From Thermoplasmatota archaeon (GTDB lineage Archaea; Thermoplasmatota; E2; DHVEG-1): 9,285 nucleotides of DNA. Position numbers and translations under genes: made by a program. The stretch covers positions 1-9,285 of the forward strand of contig JAFGFQ010000003.1 of the NCBI GenBank assembly GCA_016930995.1, read 5' to 3'. Positions within the stretch are counted from its first letter, which is position 1. Every line of letters starts with the position of its first letter. The notes under the pieces are model-generated. The model did no database searches. It saw nothing but the letters and a program-made list of their open reading frames with translations, and had not been told where the DNA came from. Shown here one piece after another: positions 7,066 through 9,285 of this stretch.

Positions 7066-7077
7066 TTAAAAACGTTG
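7066..7077 (-). promoter_or_regulatory. GTTTTTA-type promoter box for the 6759-7025 gene
   Basis: The minus strand reads CAACGTTTTTAA here, followed by AATAT. The first T of the TTTTT run is 47 bases upstream of the ATG at 7025, predicting transcription from about 7044 and a leader of about 19 bases that holds the AGAGGT site. It shares GTTTTTA with three other minus-strand promoters in this window. Confidence 0.55.
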
Positions 7078-7098
7078 CCTGGACACGAATAGTGTGGT

Positions 7099-7106
7099 AA
7101 AAAAAA
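7099..7106 (-). terminator. T8 terminator after the 7120-7332 gene
   Basis: Read on the minus strand, eight T's begin 13 bases beyond the TAA stop at 7120. This is a clean archaeal-type T-tract and supports the upstream small frame being a real transcription unit. Confidence 0.6.
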
Positions 7107-7119
7107 TTCATTCTTGTTA

Positions 7120-7332
7120 TTATGCTGCAGGTGGTGTTGACTTTGGTGGGTATCGAAGCGTTTTGTAGATACAGACATCAGAGCGATCCTCTGGCGTCTC
7201 CTCCTCTTCTGTAAATAAACTGAGCATTTGAAATGGTTGACAAGCAAACTGAAAGGGCATTTTTTTCCATGCCTCTCGTCGCATGTGATACCACCATTTT
7301 TTTAATTTTTCTCTTTCCTCTTGGTTCCCCAA
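7120..7332 (-). CDS. Unrecognised 70-residue protein with TTG start
   Basis: I do not recognise this protein, but its expression signals are convincing. The TTG start at 7332 has GAGGTG (7344-7339) six bases upstream, with an in-frame stop codon directly before the TTG. A TTTTAAATATAT box lies about 45-50 bases upstream, and a T8 terminator follows the stop. The protein opens with a charged, tryptophan-rich helical stretch (EEREKLKKWWYHMRREAWKK, 5-24). An acidic run (TEEEETPEDR, 40-49) follows, then a proline-rich end (YPPKSTPPAA). No signal peptide or membrane segment is seen, so it is probably cytoplasmic. The only internal in-frame alternative, ATG at residue 17, would discard the charged helix and lacks such a site. 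It could be a nucleic-acid or protein-binding factor, but nothing in the sequence proves it. Confidence 0.68.
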   Translation of the reverse strand: MGNQEEREKLKKWWYHMRREAWKKMPFQFACQPFQMLSLFTEEEETPEDRSDVCIYKTLRYPPKSTPPAA

Positions 7333-7338
7333 TCAATA

Positions 7339-7344
7339 CACCTC
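7339..7344 (-). promoter_or_regulatory. Shine-Dalgarno site for the TTG-start gene
   Basis: GAGGTG on the minus strand, six bases before the TTG at 7332, is among the strongest ribosome binding sites in the window and decides this non-ATG start. Confidence 0.65.
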
Positions 7345-7369
7345 TTCGCAATAGAAAACAGATGCGTAA

Positions 7370-7382
7370 TATATATTTAAAA
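7370..7382 (-). promoter_or_regulatory. TATA box for the 7120-7332 gene
   Basis: The minus strand reads TTTTAAATATATA here, a close match to the archaeal TATA consensus, about 45-50 bases upstream of the TTG start. It predicts a leader of about 19 bases. The 82-base gap between this gene and the neighbouring stop at 7415 holds little else. Confidence 0.6.
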
Positions 7383-7414
7383 TTTTTTATTAAAGGACGA
7401 GAAAATATTGCTTC

Positions 7415-8083
7415 TTACAGACAGAAGAAATGGCGTAGCAACGGAAACGCATGGGGGTAGCGTTCCAAGAGTCTGAGCAAGAATGGAACGGGTAGTAAGG
7501 TGTTCTTCGGCATAAGAACCTCAAAATAGGTAGTATTGCTCTCGGCACCGTATATATCAATCGCTCGTGCATTGATGATAAAGGTACTTTTATAGTGGTA
7601 GGTATGTGACACTTCGACTTCCTGACCGGACCGGTAAGGGCCGTAGAGCCCTGGTGCACCACAGCGGTCTCCCCAATCCACATAATACGTCACATTGTCA
7701 TTCTCAGGATCATTCGACATCAAAGTCCATAAATAGAGAATTCCAACCTGCCCTTGAGCGGGACCAGTAATGGTCGGAGGCTCTGGCGGATGATTGTCTT
7801 CTATACTAGTCAAGAACCTTGCATCAGATGTAGCAACACCAAAAAATTTTTTCATATGAGAACTAAAAAATTCATTGTTACTAGTTTGTGCAATCAAGTA
7901 ACAAGTATACCGACTGTTGTCTCTAAAAGGTATTGTGTTTGATTCTTGTGGATCGATACTGTATTGATATTTTTGTTGTTTATTTAATTGGCTTTGGATG
8001 GTAGGAATAAATAGTCCGAAAATAAAAAGAAGACCCACACATATCACAAGTGTTTTCCTTCCATGATAGTTCTTTATTGACAT
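7415..8083 (-). CDS. Secreted PKD/Ig-like domain protein with distinctive C-terminal tail
   Basis: This 222-residue protein has a basic N terminus and a hydrophobic stretch (TLVICVGLLFIFGLFIP, 11-27) that acts as signal peptide or anchor. A poorly conserved segment follows (about 31-95), then one PKD-type beta-sandwich domain (about 97-191). That domain has NHPPEPPTITGP (97-108), a G-V-YLWT strand, SNDPENDNVTYYVDWGD (123-139), SHTY (159-162) and ARAIDIYGAES (172-182), the usual order in archaeal surface proteins. It ends in MPKN followed by PFLLRLLERYPHAFPLLRHF and a terminal Cys-Leu. I have seen similar 'MPKN...PFL..LE..P..FPLLR' tails on secreted Thermoplasmatota proteins, which suggests a sorting or anchoring role. 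GGGAGG lies six bases before the ATG. The protein is probably a surface adhesion or spacer component; it has no enzyme motif. Whether the tail is processed is unknown. Confidence 0.8.
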   Translation of the reverse strand: MSIKNYHGRKTLVICVGLLFIFGLFIPTIQSQLNKQQKYQYSIDPQESNTIPFRDNSRYTCYLIAQTSNNEFFSSHMKKFFGVATSDARFLTSIEDNHPPEPPTITGPAQGQVGILYLWTLMSNDPENDNVTYYVDWGDRCGAPGLYGPYRSGQEVEVSHTYHYKSTFIINARAIDIYGAESNTTYFEVLMPKNTLLPVPFLLRLLERYPHAFPLLRHFFCL

Positions 8084-8124
8084 AGGTATCCTCCCTTAGC
8101 TATATATTTCAAAGACGATTCTCC

Positions 8125-8138
8125 TATAAAAACATATC
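8125..8138 (-). promoter_or_regulatory. GATA-N-GTTTTTA promoter box for the PKD protein gene
   Basis: The minus strand reads GATATGTTTTTATA here. The first T of the TTTTT run lies 49 bases upstream of the ATG at 8083, giving a leader of about 23 bases with GGGAGG. It belongs to the group of similar boxes at 7066, 8948 and 9216. Confidence 0.55.
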
Positions 8139-8164
8139 TAGAAAAACCGATATAGAAGCGAAAG

Positions 8165-8171
8165 AAAAAAA
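8165..8171 (-). terminator. T7 terminator after the cupin gene
   Basis: Seven T's on the minus strand begin about 20 bases beyond the stop of the cupin gene, within a pyrimidine-rich stretch (8160-8180). They separate it from the PKD protein gene and its promoter downstream. Confidence 0.5.
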
Positions 8172-8190
8172 GAAATAAAAGATAATCAAT

Positions 8191-8454
8191 CTATCCCATT
8201 TTATAGTGTTTTCTTATGTCCTTATGGATCTTCCAATGACATTTCATCCCTTCGGGGAATATGACGTAATCTCCTGTTTTGAAATGAAATGGTGTTCCTT
8301 CTTCGTTTGTAATGGTAACGTCTCCTTCTAGGACAAGGAACGTCTCCTTGGTATCATATTCCCAGGGAAATTCTGATTTTTCTTTTTCCCAGATAGGCCA
8401 TGATGCTGCTTCTTCTTTTTCACGAGGTGATGGTTTTCTAATGATCGGTTGCAT
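8191..8454 (-). CDS. Small single-domain cupin (Cupin_3/DUF861-like)
   Basis: This 87-residue protein is a single cupin beta-barrel of the Cupin_3 type. Characteristic blocks are KPSPREKEEAASWPIWEKE (7-25), EFPWEYDTKETFLVLEGDVT (28-47, with Glu37 where cupins place a metal or substrate ligand), and GDYVIFPEGMKCHW (61-74) with His73, ending in KDIRKHYK as many family members do. Members bind small molecules or metal; some act in ureidoglycine metabolism, most are uncharacterised. It is probably cytoplasmic, with function open. I choose the ATG at 8454 over an in-frame TTG at 8472. A GTTAAATATTT box sits about 27 bases upstream of that ATG, which would place the transcription start at the ATG itself (leaderless), and no Shine-Dalgarno site is visible. 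The family match also begins at about this point. Confidence 0.88.
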   Translation of the reverse strand: MQPIIRKPSPREKEEAASWPIWEKEKSEFPWEYDTKETFLVLEGDVTITNEEGTPFHFKTGDYVIFPEGMKCHWKIHKDIRKHYKMG

Positions 8455-8475
8455 ATGCAAAGGAAAGAACAAGGA

Positions 8476-8486
8476 AATATTTAACT
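8476..8486 (-). promoter_or_regulatory. TATA box of the cupin gene, leaderless arrangement
   Basis: The minus strand reads GTTAAATATTT, centred about 27 bases upstream of the ATG at 8454. That is the standard distance from TATA box to transcription start, so the message probably begins at or next to the start codon. Confidence 0.55.
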
Positions 8487-8527
8487 CTAACCAATAAAAA
8501 ATAGAATTGTCTTATCCCGAAATTACT

Positions 8528-8559
8528 TTCTCCTGGAAAAGGAGAACATCAGGTTTTTT
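8528..8559. other. Hairpin with adjacent T-tracts in the cupin upstream gap
   Basis: A perfect 7-base inverted repeat, TTCTCCT (8528-8534) and AGGAGAA (8540-8546) around a GGAAA loop, is followed on the plus strand by six T's (8554-8559). Directly beyond are eight A's (8561-8568), which read as T8 on the minus strand about 65 bases past the stop of the gene at 8633. It may be a bidirectional terminator. No plus-strand gene that would need it is seen. The remainder of the gap 8487-8632 shows nothing else. Confidence 0.4.
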
Positions 8560-8632
8560 CAAAAAAAACATGTTGGATCATGAACACAGGTTTAAGACGA
8601 CTGTTTTTCTGTTGATTTTCTCTTGTTTTTTT

Positions 8633-8908
8633 CTATATATATATAAAATATCCACCGATTAGGAGAAGCAGACCAATAATAGTAATCAAAAAAGACCCAA
8701 TGAGAATCGCTGTATTCATAGGGAATCCCAAATCAAAAAACATGCAAAAAAAAGCATACAATCCAATAAGTAAAAACGGTATTCCTATGATAACACAACC
8801 TAATGCGAGGTGTTCTCCTATGATCTTTCCACCCTGAAGCCCTGACTCACTAAGGTATTCATCGGACTTGATGACTGTTCTATCATCTTCTGATATTGTT
8901 GTTTTCAT
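8633..8908 (-). CDS. Small two-segment membrane protein of unknown function
   Basis: This 91-residue protein is not recognised. A polar N-terminal part (MKTTISEDDRTVIKSDEYLS and on to about residue 32) is followed by two hydrophobic segments at about 34-58 and 65-91, ending at the very C terminus in GGYFIYI. It should sit in the cytoplasmic membrane with most of its soluble part at the N terminus. The frame extends five codons upstream to a GTG at 8923, but the strong GGAGGTG site (8917-8911) lies inside that extension. The ATG at 8908 is therefore the start. A GATA-N-GTTTTTA promoter box is 47 bases upstream, exactly as for the membrane protein gene at 7025, so the two may be regulated alike. 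Confidence 0.75.
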   Translation of the reverse strand: MKTTISEDDRTVIKSDEYLSESGLQGGKIIGEHLALGCVIIGIPFLLIGLYAFFCMFFDLGFPMNTAILIGSFLITIIGLLLLIGGYFIYI

Positions 8909-8910
8909 AC

Positions 8911-8917
8911 CACCTCC
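8911..8917 (-). promoter_or_regulatory. Shine-Dalgarno site deciding the start at 8908
   Basis: GGAGGTG on the minus strand, two to four bases before the ATG at 8908, is a near-perfect complement to the archaeal 16S tail. Its position inside the alternative GTG-started extension rules that extension out. Confidence 0.65.
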
Positions 8918-8947
8918 GTCCACTCGGAGATTTAAAGGTATTTCCTG

Positions 8948-8961
8948 CTTAAAAACCTATC
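8948..8961 (-). promoter_or_regulatory. GATA-N-GTTTTTAAG promoter box for the 8633-8908 gene
   Basis: The minus strand reads GATAGGTTTTTAAG, with the TTTTT run starting 47 bases upstream of the ATG at 8908. It matches the box upstream of the 45-residue protein gene (9216-9229) at 13 of 14 bases. A second TATA-like CTTTAAATC (about 8929-8938) lies closer and could compete. Confidence 0.55.
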
Positions 8962-9033
8962 CGTGAAAACAGAGAAGAAAGCCATTGAAATAGTAAAGAA
9001 AGACAAGGAATAATTTTCTTGATACGGATGCAT

Positions 9034-9171
9034 CTACTCTTGATATTTTTCTAAAAGCTCGGTTAATTTTCCTTTCATATTGATATTTGCATTACACAAA
9101 ATTGTTCTGCACGAGACACAGAGTGAATCGATCTGTTCTGTATCTTCTGTTAAACACATGATACATTTCAT
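9034..9171 (-). CDS. 45-residue CxxC zinc-ribbon-like microprotein
   Basis: This short frame encodes a 45-residue protein beginning MKCIMCLTEDTEQIDSLC. Cysteines 3 and 6 form one CxxC pair and 18 and 21 another, with an eleven-residue spacer (CIMC...CVSC) and a fifth Cys at 26. This is the classic layout of a small zinc knuckle or zinc ribbon. The rest is a charged, probably helical tail (MKGKLTELLEKYQE). The ATG at 9171 has AGGT (9180-9177) five bases upstream and an in-frame stop three codons back. A GATA-N-GTTTTTAAG box lies 52 bases upstream. Such microproteins often bind nucleic acid or act as adaptors, but no specific role can be assigned. The paired cysteines plus a shared promoter box make a chance frame unlikely. 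No T-tract follows the stop; the 110 bases between it and the gene at 8908 otherwise hold only that gene's promoter. Confidence 0.7.
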   Translation of the reverse strand: MKCIMCLTEDTEQIDSLCVSCRTILCNANINMKGKLTELLEKYQE

Positions 9172-9215
9172 TTCTTACCTAGTACACTTCTGTGGTTTAT
9201 TATAATACCTCCTCT

Positions 9216-9229
9216 CTTAAAAACGTATC
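9216..9229 (-). promoter_or_regulatory. GATA-N-GTTTTTAAG promoter box for the CxxC microprotein gene
   Basis: The minus strand reads GATACGTTTTTAAG, with the TTTTT run starting 52 bases upstream of the ATG at 9171. A second TATA-like ATTATAATAAA (9197-9207) lies closer and would give a very short leader. GGAGGT (9213-9208) between the two boxes has no start codon at a useful distance. Confidence 0.5.
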
Positions 9230-9262
9230 TTTCTTTGCAAGTACAGCGAAATGGTTTGTTCT

Positions 9263-9285
9263 AAAAAAAAAAAAAAAAAAAAAAA
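9263..9285. repeat. Homopolymer A23 at the right edge
   Basis: The last 23 bases are all A. Nothing else in the window has a homopolymer longer than about nine. This is probably a contig end caused by, or artefactually extended in, a homopolymer, rather than a functional element. On the minus strand it would be a T23 tract. Confidence 0.8.

Noticed and set aside
7233..7460. Plus-strand 75-codon frame
   Set aside because: It is opposite the better-supported TTG-start gene and its promoter, lacks its own ribosome binding site and ends in basic, unstructured sequence.
8570..8662. Plus-strand 30-codon frame encoding a hydrophobic peptide (MLDHEHRFKTTVFLLIFSCF...)
   Set aside because: It overlaps the 3' end of the minus-strand membrane-protein gene, follows an A8 run without a Shine-Dalgarno site, and is hydrophobic only because the DNA is T-rich.
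9251..9285. Plus-strand frame MVCSKKKK running off the right edge
   Set aside because: It consists of lysine codons from the terminal A-run, which is probably an assembly edge effect.
1..9285. tRNA, rRNA, CRISPR array, insertion sequence or attachment site
   Set aside because: On reading both strands I saw no cloverleaf-like stems with a CCA-type end, no regularly spaced repeats, no transposase motifs and no long terminal repeats. A covariance-model scan could still find a small RNA.

Overview
The window looks like an archaeal chromosome fragment, most likely from a member of the Thermoplasmatota or a related euryarchaeal lineage, probably an environmental assembly. The evidence is a transketolase split into two adjacent subunit genes, AT-rich TATA-type boxes about 45 to 52 bases upstream of starts, GGAGG/GAGGTG ribosome binding sites, T-tract terminators, a small protein resembling the Thermoplasmatota family DUF6015, and a secreted PKD-type protein with a tail I associate with such archaea. 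The assignment rests on recognition by eye, not on a search. The sequence stops in a run of 23 A's, as a contig end would.

Left part (1 to about 3350): a minus-strand DUF6015-like gene is divergent from a plus-strand carbon-nitrogen hydrolase with an intact Glu-Lys-Cys triad. Next comes a two-gene transketolase unit. The TPP-binding subunit starts at TTG, and its stop overlaps the start of the pyrimidine-binding subunit (ATGA), so the two are probably translationally coupled. T-tracts close the unit.

Middle (about 3350 to 6752): a secreted protein with a gingipain-like (C25, clan CD) cysteine peptidase core lies 73 bases upstream of a 663-residue OPT-family oligopeptide transporter. No clear terminator separates them. 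The pair suggests extracellular protein degradation followed by peptide import, a lifestyle reported for sediment Thermoplasmatota such as Marine Benthic Group D.

Right part (6759 to 9285): all genes are small and on the minus strand, and most have their own promoter. In order they are a three-segment membrane protein, an unrecognised 70-residue protein starting at TTG, a secreted PKD/Ig-like protein with a distinctive C-terminal tail, a small Cupin_3-type protein probably read from a leaderless mRNA, a two-segment membrane protein, and a 45-residue protein with two CxxC pairs. Four of these promoters share a GTTTTTA box at nearly the same distance from the start, three of them within a longer GATA-N-GTTTTTA motif. 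No gap over 300 bases lacks a gene. I found no tRNA, rRNA, CRISPR array, insertion sequence or attachment site.
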